DNA of 64,000 nt from Paenibacillus sp. GSMTC-2017 (GTDB lineage: Bacteria > Bacillota > Bacilli > Paenibacillales > Paenibacillaceae). Below are positions 1 through 9,126 of the stretch, piece after piece (the stretch's first letter is position 1; the number at the start of each line of letters is the position of its first letter). The stretch is taken from NCBI RefSeq assembly GCF_016019935.1, contig NZ_JAECMT010000001.1, forward strand, positions 868,022 through 932,021, given 5' to 3'. Below the pieces are notes generated by a model, which saw only the letters and a program-made list of their open reading frames with translations, did not search any database and was not told the origin of the DNA. Position numbers and translations under genes: made by a program.

Positions 1-232
1 GAGTGCCAACGAAGTTAAATCGAAGCTACATGTTATTCAAGGTATGGTTCCTTCCCTAAAACATTTGCCACGTGAAGGTTGCCGCTTCCGTTCACGAATT
101 CCATGGATAAATGAATCTGCACATGAGAGTGATCCGATTCTACATGAAGTTGCTCCAGGTCATTGGGTACGATGTACCTGCTACAAGCAATTTCATTTCC
201 CAGGCAACGACCGAGGAGGATCACAAAAATGA
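1..232 (+). CDS. Oligopeptide/dipeptide ABC transporter ATP-binding protein (OppD/DppD type), C-terminal part
   Basis: The gene runs off the left edge; only about 76 C-terminal residues are visible, in the frame starting at base 2. The stretch MVPSLKHLPREGCRFRSRIP followed by VAPGHWVRC is the typical C-terminal extension of OppD/DppD ATPases (the oligo_HPY region), which in relatives carries a cysteine cluster. Here the usual RCP is RIP, so the cluster may be incomplete. The TGA stop at 230-232 overlaps the ATG of the next gene at 229 (ATGA), which indicates translational coupling. The protein would pair with the ATPase encoded next to drive peptide import on the cytoplasmic side of the membrane. 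The family is well supported; opp versus dpp cannot be separated. Confidence 0.85.
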   Translation, partial: SANEVKSKLHVIQGMVPSLKHLPREGCRFRSRIPWINESAHESDPILHEVAPGHWVRCTCYKQFHFPGNDRGGSQK

Positions 233-1164
233 CATTACTTAGCGTCGAGGATTTAAAGGTTCATTTTGACATACGTGGAGGATTGTTCGGAACTAAAAAA
301 GGTTCAATAAAAGCAGTTGACGGAATAAGCTTCTCCATAGAACAAGGTCAAACCTATGGACTCGTAGGTGAATCGGGGTCAGGGAAAACAACATCAGGTC
401 GTGCCATTATCGGACTGAATAATATCACATCGGGTAAAGTGATGTTCGGCAATCAGGATTTAGCGCAAAAAAATCGGAAAGACTTTGTGGACGTTCGTAG
501 AGATATTCAGATGATCTTTCAGGATCCATATTCGTCTTTAAATCCAAGAAAGCGGATTTTGGATATTATTGCGGAGCCTTTACGCAACTTCGAGCGATTA
601 TCGCCTATAGAAGAGAAGCGGAGAGTTCGCGAGCTACTTGAGCAAGTAGGGTTAAGTTCGGAGACAATCTATAAATATCCACATGAGTTTTCTGGCGGAC
701 AACGGCAACGTATAGGTATCGCAAGAGCGATCGCCTTGAAGCCTAAACTTATTATCGCTGATGAACCCGTTTCAGCACTAGATCTGTCTGTACAGGCTCA
801 AGTTCTCAATTTCCTGCGTGAACTCCAACAGGAATTGAAACTCACCTATCTTATTATAAGTCACGATCTTGGTATAATTAGGCATATGTGTGATCACATT
901 GGAATTATGTATAAAGGGAGATATGTTGAACAAGGTACAACTTCTGACATCTTTAATAATCCACAGCACATATATACGAAACGTTTAATAACAGCTATTC
1001 CAGATATCGATCCATTGCAAAGAGCTCGTCAATCTGAGTTACGTGCAGCTGCTAAGAAAGAATATGATTCTTTATACAAGTCTCAATTTGATGAAGAAGG
1101 ACTTGCCTTCCCACTGAGATCCATCAGTACCACACATAAAGCAGCATTACCAGAGGGAGGTTGA
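229..1164 (+). CDS. Oligopeptide/dipeptide ABC transporter ATP-binding protein (OppF/DppF type)
   Basis: This 311-residue ABC ATPase energises peptide uptake together with the upstream OppD-like subunit. The sequence shows Walker A GESGSGKTT near residue 48, the signature FSGGQRQRIGIARA, Walker B LIIADEP with SALD, and the H-loop in ISHDLG. The C-terminal oligo_HPY-type extension (HIYTKRLITAIP) marks the OppF/DppF family. ATG 229 is chosen because GAGGAGGA (213-220) sits at ideal spacing; an earlier in-frame start would run back into oppD. The gene overlaps oppD by four bases and is followed after 5 bases by the permease start, in the order D-F-B-C-A. The peptide specificity is unknown. Confidence 0.93.
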   Translation: MTLLSVEDLKVHFDIRGGLFGTKKGSIKAVDGISFSIEQGQTYGLVGESGSGKTTSGRAIIGLNNITSGKVMFGNQDLAQKNRKDFVDVRRDIQMIFQDPYSSLNPRKRILDIIAEPLRNFERLSPIEEKRRVRELLEQVGLSSETIYKYPHEFSGGQRQRIGIARAIALKPKLIIADEPVSALDLSVQAQVLNFLRELQQELKLTYLIISHDLGIIRHMCDHIGIMYKGRYVEQGTTSDIFNNPQHIYTKRLITAIPDIDPLQRARQSELRAAAKKEYDSLYKSQFDEEGLAFPLRSISTTHKAALPEGG

Positions 1165-1169
1165 GAGCA

Positions 1170-2132
1170 ATGTGGATAACGATTACTAGAAGAATTCTCA
1201 TTATGATTCCTCAAGTTTTTCTACTGAGCATACTCGTCTTCTTGTTAGCTAAGTCGATGCCAGGTGATGCACTTACAGGTTTAGTTGATCCGAATATCGA
1301 TCCAAAAGCGGTAGCAGACATGCGAGAAAAACTTGGACTTAACAACCCTTGGCATGTGCAATATTGGGATTGGATATCACGTGCTGTACAAGGTAATTTT
1401 GGAGAATCCTTTAAGTTTAAAATGCCAGTTTCAGACTTAATCGGTGAGCGTATTGGCAATACGGTTTGGCTTGCGCTCGTAACGCTTATTTTCACTTATC
1501 TAATCGCAATACCACTCGGTATATTAAGTGGACGCTATAACGATTCATTGGGTGATCGATTGATTACTGGTTACACATATTTTGGTTTTGCTGCTCCATT
1601 GTTTATTTTTGCACTTCTTATGGTATGGATATTTGGCTTTTACTTTGGTTGGTTTCCAACAGGGGGAAGTGTCACACCTGGATATGAACCTGGAACCCTG
1701 CAATATATGGCAAGCAAGTTTTATCATTTGTTGCTTCCTGCTCTTTCTATGGCACTTATAACGACAGTAGGTACCGTTCAATATCTTCGTAATGAAATTA
1801 TTGATACGAAACAAAAGGATTTTATTCATACAGCAAGAGCAAAAGGTGCTTCTGAATCAAGAATTTACAATCGTCATGTTTTACGGAATGCTTTGCTGCC
1901 AATCGCTGCGTTTTTTGGATATGAAATAACGGGACTTATCGGCGGCTCTATCTTTGTTGAGCAAATCTTCAGTTATCCAGGAATGGGTCAATTATTTCTT
2001 AGCTCTATCATGATAAGAGATTTTAGTGTCGTAACTGCTTTGGTACTATTGTATGGAATTGCAGCCATCATCGGTTCCCTTATTTCCGACATCATCCTCT
2101 CAGCCATTGATCCGCGTATTCGGATTAAATAA
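1170..2132 (+). CDS. Oligopeptide/dipeptide ABC transporter permease (OppB/DppB type)
   Basis: This is a 320-residue inner-membrane permease with about six hydrophobic segments. The first lies at residues 5-30 and is followed by the family N-terminal pattern PGDAL and LGLNNPWHVQYWDW. The cytoplasmic coupling loop ARAKGASESRIYNRHVLRNA is the EAA-type motif that contacts the ATPases. The C-terminal DIILSAIDPRIRI is characteristic of OppB/DppB/GsiC. ATG 1170 is preferred to TTG 1161 because AGAGGGAGG (1152-1160) ends nine bases upstream of it. The gene lies between the ATPase genes and the second permease and forms a heterodimer with that protein. Confidence 0.92.
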   Translation: MWITITRRILIMIPQVFLLSILVFLLAKSMPGDALTGLVDPNIDPKAVADMREKLGLNNPWHVQYWDWISRAVQGNFGESFKFKMPVSDLIGERIGNTVWLALVTLIFTYLIAIPLGILSGRYNDSLGDRLITGYTYFGFAAPLFIFALLMVWIFGFYFGWFPTGGSVTPGYEPGTLQYMASKFYHLLLPALSMALITTVGTVQYLRNEIIDTKQKDFIHTARAKGASESRIYNRHVLRNALLPIAAFFGYEITGLIGGSIFVEQIFSYPGMGQLFLSSIMIRDFSVVTALVLLYGIAAIIGSLISDIILSAIDPRIRIK

Positions 2133-2158
2133 CAACTCGATAAGTGGAGGTGAAAGAC

Positions 2159-3049
2159 ATGACTGACATTAATGCTCAAGCTGTAGACCGCAGTCCTTCA
2201 GCCCTGCAGATTCTATGGCGAGAAATTGTTCGCGATAAGTTAGCTTTAGTTTCACTTATATTTCTTGCCATTATTTTATTATTTGTATATGGAACTGCAT
2301 TATTTCTAGACCAGAAAGAAATTGTAAAAGTTGATCTATTTTCGCTATATAAGTCCCCCTCCTCTGAGTTCTGGTTAGGTACTGATTACGGCGGCCGTGA
2401 TGTATTCGGTCAATTAATTATTGGTACACGAAACTCTCTCAGTATTGCTCTAATGGTAACTGCAATTACTGGCGTTGTTGGCGTGTTAATTGGACTCATA
2501 TCTGGTTTCTTTGGTGGTAGGGTTGATAATTTTGTAATGCGTATTATCGACTTTTTCTTGATATTGCCCATGCTTATGATCGTAATTGCTTTTGTAACTG
2601 CTGTACCAAAATATAACATTATGTCTTTTACACTTATTATGTCCGCTTTTCTTTGGATGGGTATTGCACGATTAATTCGATCAAAGGCATTACAGGAAAA
2701 AGAACTCGAATATGTCCAAGCATCAAAAACAGTTGGTTCATCATCATTTCAAATTATGTTCAAACAGGTGCTTCCAAATTTAAGCTCCATCATTATCGTA
2801 ACATTAACATTAAACTTAGCAGCCAACATCGGTCTTGAGTCCGGTCTCTCCTTCCTTGGTTTCGGATTTCCAGAGAATACACCAAGTCTTGGCACGCTAG
2901 TCAGTTATGCAAGAAACCCACAAACATTAGAATTTAGATGGTGGATCTGGTTACCTGCATCAATCCTTATATTGGTATTGATGTTGAGTATAAATAACGT
3001 CGGCCAAGCATTAAAACGTGCAGCTGACGCAAGACAAAGAAAAGGTTAA
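2159..3049 (+). CDS. Oligopeptide/dipeptide ABC transporter permease (OppC/DppC type)
   Basis: This 296-residue permease is the partner of the preceding subunit. It has an N-terminal OppC_N-type segment (a hydrophobic helix at about residues 30-50 after LWREIVRDKLALVSL), then the motif LGTDYGGRDVFGQLIIGTR that is diagnostic of OppC/DppC. A BPD_transp_1 domain follows, with the EAA-like loop VQASKTVGSSSFQIMFKQVL and the C-terminal SLGTLVSYARNPQTLEFRWW. ATG 2159 is preferred to GTG 2144 because GGAGGTG (2146-2152) is well placed for it. The gap to oppB is 26 bases, consistent with one operon. Confidence 0.92.
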   Translation: MTDINAQAVDRSPSALQILWREIVRDKLALVSLIFLAIILLFVYGTALFLDQKEIVKVDLFSLYKSPSSEFWLGTDYGGRDVFGQLIIGTRNSLSIALMVTAITGVVGVLIGLISGFFGGRVDNFVMRIIDFFLILPMLMIVIAFVTAVPKYNIMSFTLIMSAFLWMGIARLIRSKALQEKELEYVQASKTVGSSSFQIMFKQVLPNLSSIIIVTLTLNLAANIGLESGLSFLGFGFPENTPSLGTLVSYARNPQTLEFRWWIWLPASILILVLMLSINNVGQALKRAADARQRKG

Positions 3050-3070
3050 ATAAAAAGGAGGAACTATTTA

Positions 3071-4903
3071 ATGAAGAAGATGAAAACTGCACTAATCTTT
3101 ACGTTTATGTTATCTCTACTTGTTGTACTTTCCGCTTGTTCTAAGGAAGACGGCAATACAAAAGTGGATCCTTCACCATCGGCATCTGCAACTGCAACAG
3201 AATCTGCAAAGCCTGCTGAACCAGCAGATGACGGCCTATTCTCAATAAAAGATTTTAGCAATATCAAAACGAATTCCGGTGAAGCTATTAAAGGTGGCTC
3301 CATCACATTCGGACTTGTATCTGATACACCGTTTGAAGGTACGTTAAACTGGAACTTCTATGGCGGTGACCCTGATTCTCAAGTATTAAACTGGTTCGAT
3401 GAGTCATTACTTACTTGGGACAAAAGCTATGTCTACACAAATGACGGAGCTGCTACATACGAAGTGTCGGAGGATGGACGTACATTTACGTTTACAATCC
3501 GTGACAACGTAAACTGGCATGATGGAAAGCCAGTAACAGCGACTGACTTGCAATTTGCACATGAAGTTATTGGACACAAAGACTATAATGGACCACGTTA
3601 TGACTCTAACTTTACAAACGTTGAAGGTATGGTCGAATATCGTGAAGGAAAAGCAAAAACAATCTCGGGTATTAAAGTAATTAATGATAAACAGATTAGT
3701 ATTACTTATATAAATTCCAGTCCTTCACTTTTAACAGGTGGCGTTTGGCCGTACCCACTTGCAAAGCATATTTTTGAAAAAATTCCAGTAGCCAAAATTT
3801 CTGCTTCTCCAGAAGTTCGTCAAAAACCAATCGGATTTGGACCATTTAAAGTAGATAGTATCGTTCCTGGTGAGTCAGTTGTTTATTCCAAAAATGCTGA
3901 TTACTGGCGTGGAGAACCTGCTCTCGACAAAGTTATTCTAAAAGTTATTAACCCATCTATAATTATACAATCGATTAAAAGTGGCGATGTAGATCTTGTC
4001 AGCTCCTTCCCGACTGATCAATTTAAAGAAAACGCTAATTTGTCCAATGTAGAGTACCTCGGTGCTATTGACCGTGCATATACTTATATCGGCTTTAAAC
4101 TAGGTACATGGGATAAAGAAGCAAGTAAAGTAGTGCCAAACGAAAAAGCTAAGATGCGTGACGTTAACCTAAGAAAAGCAATGTGGCATGCGGTTGATAA
4201 TGATCAAGTAGGAAAAAGATTCTACCATGGACTAAGATGGAACGCGACAACACTTATCCCTCCATCCCACCCAGAATACCATGATGCAACAAATCCTGGT
4301 ATTACTTATGATCCAGCTGCTGCAAACAAATTGTTAGACGATGCTGGCTATAAGCTTGACGGTAAATTCCGTACTAACCCAGACGGAACTCCACTAGAAA
4401 TTACTTTCATTTCTATGACAGGCAGCGATATTGCGGAACCTCTCGCTCAATATTATGTACAATCATGGGAAGCAATCGGACTTAAAGTTAATTTAGAAAT
4501 GCTTGAATTCAATACGTTCTACGATCGTGTAGGTTCAGAAGGAAACGATGACACTAAAGTAGATGTATACCAAGGGGCTTGGAGCGTAGGTATCGATGTT
4601 GATCCAGCAGGCTTGTATGGTCCTGATGCAATGTACAACTTCCCGCGTTATGCAGATCCAGAACTTGATCGCCTTCTAAAAGCAGGTGTTTCGAAGGAAG
4701 CATTCGATGTGAAATACCGCCAAGACATCTACAAAGAATGGCAACAATACATGGTAGATAACGTACCAGTATTCCCTACACTCTATCGTTCAGTAATCTC
4801 ACCAGTAAATAAACGTATTCTGAACTATGCAATTGGTGACGGCACGAACCTTTACCCTTACCAAATTGCTGTTTCACAAGATAAACCTTTTGTAGCTGAG
4901 TAA
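3071..4903 (+). CDS. Oligopeptide/dipeptide ABC transporter substrate-binding lipoprotein (SBP family 5)
   Basis: This 610-residue lipoprotein captures the substrate outside the cell and delivers it to the permeases. The signal peptide ends in the lipobox VVLSAC, with Cys23 as the predicted lipidated residue. A low-complexity Ser/Ala/Thr/Pro linker (about residues 32-52) tethers the domain. The SBP_bac_5 fold shows in YEVSEDGRTFTFTIRDNVNWHDGKPVTATD and in the closing segment of the family near YKEWQQYMVDNVPVFPTLYR. AAAAAGGAGG lies just before ATG 3071. It is the last gene of the operon and is followed directly by a terminator. It is somewhat longer than typical DppA/OppA proteins. The substrate is not known. 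Confidence 0.9.
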   Translation: MKKMKTALIFTFMLSLLVVLSACSKEDGNTKVDPSPSASATATESAKPAEPADDGLFSIKDFSNIKTNSGEAIKGGSITFGLVSDTPFEGTLNWNFYGGDPDSQVLNWFDESLLTWDKSYVYTNDGAATYEVSEDGRTFTFTIRDNVNWHDGKPVTATDLQFAHEVIGHKDYNGPRYDSNFTNVEGMVEYREGKAKTISGIKVINDKQISITYINSSPSLLTGGVWPYPLAKHIFEKIPVAKISASPEVRQKPIGFGPFKVDSIVPGESVVYSKNADYWRGEPALDKVILKVINPSIIIQSIKSGDVDLVSSFPTDQFKENANLSNVEYLGAIDRAYTYIGFKLGTWDKEASKVVPNEKAKMRDVNLRKAMWHAVDNDQVGKRFYHGLRWNATTLIPPSHPEYHDATNPGITYDPAAANKLLDDAGYKLDGKFRTNPDGTPLEITFISMTGSDIAEPLAQYYVQSWEAIGLKVNLEMLEFNTFYDRVGSEGNDDTKVDVYQGAWSVGIDVDPAGLYGPDAMYNFPRYADPELDRLLKAGVSKEAFDVKYRQDIYKEWQQYMVDNVPVFPTLYRSVISPVNKRILNYAIGDGTNLYPYQIAVSQDKPFVAE

Positions 4904-4913
4904 CATAAAGAAG

Positions 4914-4945
4914 TGGCTGTCCCAATGGGGCAGCCATTTTCTTTA
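4914..4945 (+). terminator. Rho-independent terminator of the opp-type operon
   Basis: TGGCTGTCCC (4914-4923) and GGGGCAGCCA (4927-4936) pair with one G-U wobble around a three-base loop and are followed by TTTTCTTT. It lies 10 bases after the binding-protein stop, between convergent operons. The leftward T-run is weak, so it mainly serves the rightward operon. Confidence 0.85.
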
Positions 4946-4962
4946 ATAGGAGTATCTGTAAG

Positions 4963-6297
4963 CTATATTCTCGATGACTTTAAACAAAATTGTTCCCAAA
5001 TAATAGCTACGTCCTCTAAAGAATTATCATTCGTAATAGATGGATCAGATAAATCGTAACCATCCTCATAAACAAAACGATGTATCTTCTCTTCAAACAA
5101 ATGAATGAATTGTTCAGATTGCGTCATAGAAAGCCCTAGTCGTTGACCTAATCCGTACATTATTTTCAACTTCTTGTAATCTTCATAAGGTACTCTCGGT
5201 ATAATCCACTTCCCCTCTGTATCCGCTTTTATTGTTCGATAAGGAAAAGCCGAGAAATCTAAGTACTTACCATCTTCATCTGGCTCGGAGAACGGATCAA
5301 TTAAAATAGATGTATAACGGATATACAACAAATAGTTTTGTTTTATTGGATCTTCATCTACAAATCCTTCGATATCAGGACGTGATAACGTTTGTTCATG
5401 TACAGGATAATTATCATCATTCAAAAACTGTAATAGATTTATTGGTCTTGCACCCATGAGACTAAGTAACTGCGATATTTCCTTCCATAAAGCGATCATC
5501 GTAGCAATTACGTGCTGCGTAATAGGTCCTTCCGGATAGAGCTTATACATAAATTTGGTAGAACGTTTTGGACTAAAAATTTCACCTAACGAAAAATGAT
5601 TTATAAAAAATGGTGGATGTACATAAGTTGTAATGCTGCGACACTCAGCTTCAATGGGATCTTCGACTTGTTCAGCATTTATCCCGTGAGACACGATAAA
5701 ATGGTTAACATGTTGGGGCATAAATCGTCCTACTTTGTTACTCCCGATAAATACTTTTCTTTTTAATCCTTTGACTAACACATTTATAAAAGTTTCCGAT
5801 TGCGGTGAAAGAGGAAAAATGGAAGCCCCATAATAAGTTGAAAAACTAATAACTTCTATCCGATCATTATTTTCGCCTAACAAATGTTCAACAAGCAAAT
5901 TCGATCCGAGTCCAGGGGATAACAAAATAATCGTTGTAAGCTTTGTTAAATATGCAAAATCTATTGATCGAACGACACTAGCATAACTATTGCACGGTGT
6001 GCAGATGACAACGGTATCCCAACGATTATCTACATAGTCGAAACCTTCGTAGAACTGCGATATTACCGCTGAACCTGATCCAAACTCTAGTGATTGGACT
6101 TCAACTTTTGTCGAGATGACGTTACCACTACTGGCCAACTCCAATTTCAACTTTTCTGACCTCTCGCTTTTACGATTGAGCAATCCTATCTGGTTGCACC
6201 ATCCTCTCGACAAATCTACAGCCATATGAATACTTGCGGGTCCGGTTCCAATCATTAATGTATTTCCGAATGGAGAAGCCACGTTATTGACTATCAC
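4963..6297 (-). CDS. cntM: Opine metallophore dehydrogenase (CntM-like)
   Basis: This 444-residue enzyme would reductively condense the CntL product with a 2-oxo acid using NAD(P)H, the last step of staphylopine/pseudopaline-type metallophore synthesis. The N-terminal Rossmann site is LMIGTGPASIHMAVDL (GTGP at 17-20). Family-typical stretches follow: ILLSPGLGSNLLVEHLL, EVISFSTYYGA, YVHPPFFINHFSL, YKLYPEGPIT and YTSILIDPFSEPDEDGKYLD. From memory of the S. aureus and P. aeruginosa enzymes, the residue after STYYG (Ala158 here, Asp in S. aureus) governs pyruvate versus 2-oxoglutarate use; Ala would favour 2-oxoglutarate. The start is GTG at 6297 with AAAGGAAAGGAG upstream; GTG 6282 is an alternative. 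It is the last gene of the operon, 21 bases after cntL. Confidence 0.9.
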   Translation of the reverse strand: MIVNNVASPFGNTLMIGTGPASIHMAVDLSRGWCNQIGLLNRKSERSEKLKLELASSGNVISTKVEVQSLEFGSGSAVISQFYEGFDYVDNRWDTVVICTPCNSYASVVRSIDFAYLTKLTTIILLSPGLGSNLLVEHLLGENNDRIEVISFSTYYGASIFPLSPQSETFINVLVKGLKRKVFIGSNKVGRFMPQHVNHFIVSHGINAEQVEDPIEAECRSITTYVHPPFFINHFSLGEIFSPKRSTKFMYKLYPEGPITQHVIATMIALWKEISQLLSLMGARPINLLQFLNDDNYPVHEQTLSRPDIEGFVDEDPIKQNYLLYIRYTSILIDPFSEPDEDGKYLDFSAFPYRTIKADTEGKWIIPRVPYEDYKKLKIMYGLGQRLGLSMTQSEQFIHLFEEKIHRFVYEDGYDLSDPSITNDNSLEDVAIIWEQFCLKSSRI

Positions 6298-6318
6298 TTT
6301 ATTAACCGCTCCTTTCCT

Positions 6319-7107
6319 TTAGCTTTTGGTCTGCAATATCGCAAAATCATAAATACTAGTGTTTCGACGAATATCTGTTATGTTCCAGTCCTTCTGCACA
6401 TTTTCTTCCAGAGAATAATTAAACACTGATTTTAAACCGTTCCCGTAACGAACAATAATTTTTGTTTGCTTCGATATCATTGGCTTCAGTTGCTCTAAAA
6501 CTTCATTTTTATTTTGGACGAGTGAGGCAATAATGACATGTGTTGCTCCTTCTATAAAAGTAAGCTTATTGGGTTCAGATTTCTGGAACGTCACTACTTC
6601 CCCCATACCTATTGCCTCTGCAACACGATTCCCACTAGCAATGGCATCGCCATCAATATCTACCCCTACAACTTGAACGCCAGTTTCCTTGGCAATTGTA
6701 ATAGCAGATAACGGGAATGCGCCTGACCCGACGAATAATAATCGCGAGTTAACATCCATTCCGAAATAGGACAGTTCCTCCCTAATAGACTCCGATAGCA
6801 ATTCCACATATTGACCAGCATTCAATACTTCATTCCACACAAGCATCGATTGATGTTTCTCCATATCACATACGAGCCGTACAGCAGTTTCTCGCAGTAA
6901 CTCTCCATACTCACGAACTTCATCACTGCTATTCCATTTGTTCCAAAGATCATTGTTATCAGTATCTAATATGAATGAACAAAGTTTATCCAGTTTCGAT
7001 TGAACAAGCTCATAGCAGTCTGGACATTCTCTAGAATAACAATGAAGGACATTTAATTCATATTGTATCGATCTTAGTGCGGATAGTAGCTGAAACTTAT
7101 CCTTCAT
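6319..7107 (-). CDS. cntL: Nicotianamine-synthase-like aminobutyrate transferase (CntL-like)
   Basis: This 262-residue protein would transfer the 3-amino-3-carboxypropyl group of S-adenosylmethionine to histidine, giving the metallophore backbone. The SAM-binding Rossmann site LLFVGSGAFPLSAITIA (glycines at residues 127-129) and the following VVGVDIDGDAIASGNRV acidic strand are hallmarks of the nicotianamine synthase family. Length is close to S. aureus CntL (about 270). ATG 7107 overlaps the cntE stop (ATGA), which is preferred to the adjacent TTG 7110. Position between an MFS exporter gene and cntM supports the call. The sequence does not show whether L- or D-histidine is used. Confidence 0.9.
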   Translation of the reverse strand: MKDKFQLLSALRSIQYELNVLHCYSRECPDCYELVQSKLDKLCSFILDTDNNDLWNKWNSSDEVREYGELLRETAVRLVCDMEKHQSMLVWNEVLNAGQYVELLSESIREELSYFGMDVNSRLLFVGSGAFPLSAITIAKETGVQVVGVDIDGDAIASGNRVAEAIGMGEVVTFQKSEPNKLTFIEGATHVIIASLVQNKNEVLEQLKPMISKQTKIIVRYGNGLKSVFNYSLEENVQKDWNITDIRRNTSIYDFAILQTKS

Positions 7108-8318
7108 CAAACTTCCCCTACCTTCTTACCTGTAAATTTAACTTGCACTATCCATTTCCCACCAGCTAATGCTAATAAAGCTGCACACCCTACAACAGTT
7201 GCACATATCATGTACATGCCTGAGTAAGACAAATGATCCGCGATTGGTCCCATTAAAATACTACCCAATGAAAGACCTAAATCAGCAGATGCAATAAACC
7301 ATCCCACGATTACATTTCTTTCTGTTGCAGGCGCAATAAAAGTCAAATACGTCATTAAGGTAGGATAAATTACTGCTTGTGCATATCCTATCAATACTGC
7401 TGCCACGTATAGTAGTGGTGGAAACTTAATCGATAACGATAGCGATAGTGCAGCAATACTTGCACATATAAGTGCAATTGCAATATATCGAGAATGCCAC
7501 TTTCCGTCTGAAGGTATATATTTCCTTACTATTATTCGAGTCATCACTACGACTATAGCTTGAAGGGATAAGTAAATACCTGCATTCCCCCCTTGAATAT
7601 GGTCTGCATACAGTGGTACAAAACCGATTGAACCAAATAATAAAGATGCACTTAACATCGTTACACTACACAAGATGAAACTTTTGTTCCTTGCTAGATT
7701 TCGAAAACCTTTAATAGAAACGACACTCGAAATGGGTGGTAGCTTCTCTCCATGAACATATTTTTTTGTAGGAATCGATAATCCAAATAGGGCAGTTACA
7801 ACTGCAATCCCAATCATGGCAACAGTAAACAAGTTCATACCGCCCCACTCCCATATCCCAAGGGCAATCAAGGGACCAATGATAGTAGGTAAATAAGTAA
7901 ACAAGGAATACATCGATACACCTTGTGAACGTTCTTTATCAGGCAACTGATCGATGATGCCAATTTGAAGCGCCATAGAGAAAAAGGCTGTACATATTCC
8001 TTGAATAAGCCGAGCAACAAAAAAGCCTTCTAATCCTGACATCGTATATAAAACAAGTCCAATGCCATTACAAACTACAATTATTCGAAGAATTTTAATG
8101 GGGCCGTATCGCGCTACCAAGTAACCCGCCCATGGACGTACTAGCATGCAAGTCAACATATAAGCACCCATAATAAAGCCGATCATACTGTTTGAAATGC
8201 CTTTTGTTTCACTATATAGAGGAATAATAACGTTCAATATCGAATTGGCGCTAAAAAACAAAAATGCAAGAACATACATTTGTAGAAATGGCCATGTCAT
8301 CGCCTTCGACTTACTCAA
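7107..8318 (-). CDS. cntE: MFS transporter, predicted metallophore exporter (CntE-like)
   Basis: This 403-residue major facilitator protein has about 12 hydrophobic segments. The motif-A-like loop after helix 2 reads RPWAGYLVARYGPIKILR. In cnt clusters this MFS member exports the finished metallophore from the cytoplasm; that role is inferred here from operon position, just before cntL and cntM. Translation appears to start at TTG 8318: AAGGAGGT (8328-8335) lies nine bases upstream, inside the end of cntF, and the next in-frame ATG is at residue 7. The stop overlaps the cntL start. The substrate is inferred, not visible in the sequence. Confidence 0.85.
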   Translation of the reverse strand: MSKSKAMTWPFLQMYVLAFLFFSANSILNVIIPLYSETKGISNSMIGFIMGAYMLTCMLVRPWAGYLVARYGPIKILRIIVVCNGIGLVLYTMSGLEGFFVARLIQGICTAFFSMALQIGIIDQLPDKERSQGVSMYSLFTYLPTIIGPLIALGIWEWGGMNLFTVAMIGIAVVTALFGLSIPTKKYVHGEKLPPISSVVSIKGFRNLARNKSFILCSVTMLSASLLFGSIGFVPLYADHIQGGNAGIYLSLQAIVVVMTRIIVRKYIPSDGKWHSRYIAIALICASIAALSLSLSIKFPPLLYVAAVLIGYAQAVIYPTLMTYLTFIAPATERNVIVGWFIASADLGLSLGSILMGPIADHLSYSGMYMICATVVGCAALLALAGGKWIVQVKFTGKKVGEV

Positions 8319-8333
8319 CTTTCTTGTACCTCC

Positions 8334-9113
8334 TTATTGTGACCCTTGAACAAGCGCTGCTGTGTATGGATGACGATCCCCCGACCATATTTCATCTCGA
8401 TGGAAATGGTCTACTATCGCTCCCTTTTTCATTACAATAATACGATCTGACATCCCATGTACTGCTGCAATATCATGAGAGATAAACAAACACGAAACAC
8501 CTTGCTCGTGTTGAAATTGCTTTAGAAGATTTAATATTTGCTCTTGAATGGTAACGTCCAAGCTCGACGTCGGTTCATCGCAAACGAGTAGTTGCGGGCT
8601 TACGCTCATTGCCCGGGCAATAGTTATCCGCTGCCGTTCGCCTCCGCTTAACTCATGAGGATACCGATCTATGTGGTGAGTCTGTAATCCAACCATCTCA
8701 AGCAGTCTTTCTGCAACTCTTCTGCGCGAATGTCGGACATCTTTAAGAAATGACGGATTGACGTCAGGGAAATTGTCCAAAGGCTCCATTATAGAACGCC
8801 AAACGGGAAGGCTATCATTGAGCGAACCATTACTATTTTGAAAGATGATACCTATATGCTGGCGCATCGTACGTAAATCTTTTCTTTTGAGCAAAAATAA
8901 TGATTTTCCGCCCAGCCATACATCTCCTTTGTCAGGTGTTTCAAGTGCAACTAAAACTTTTGCAAGAGTACTCTTTCCGCTGCCGCTTTCCCCTACCAAA
9001 CCTAGACATTCACCTTCGTTAATATGAAGAGATACATCGTTAATAGCTGCAAAACCTCGGTTTCCCTCGCTGTATCTTTTGACAAGATTGTTCGCAATGA
9101 GCACTTTATTCAT
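8334..9113 (-). CDS. cntF: Metallophore ABC importer ATP-binding protein (CntF-like, DppF family)
   Basis: This 259-residue ATPase has Walker A GESGSGKST, the signature LSGGERQRITIARA, Walker B LLVCDEPTSSLD, and the H-loop FISHDIAAVHG. It belongs to the nickel/peptide (NikE/DppF) subfamily but ends soon after HPYTAALVQGSQ, so the C-terminal extension seen in OppF is short. With CntD it powers CntBC to take up the metal-loaded metallophore. ATG 9113 lies 13 bases after the cntD stop. The next gene, cntE, begins 15 bases downstream. Confidence 0.88.
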   Translation of the reverse strand: MNKVLIANNLVKRYSEGNRGFAAINDVSLHINEGECLGLVGESGSGKSTLAKVLVALETPDKGDVWLGGKSLFLLKRKDLRTMRQHIGIIFQNSNGSLNDSLPVWRSIMEPLDNFPDVNPSFLKDVRHSRRRVAERLLEMVGLQTHHIDRYPHELSGGERQRITIARAMSVSPQLLVCDEPTSSLDVTIQEQILNLLKQFQHEQGVSCLFISHDIAAVHGMSDRIIVMKKGAIVDHFHRDEIWSGDRHPYTAALVQGSQ

Positions 9114-9126
9114 CGTACTTCCCCCG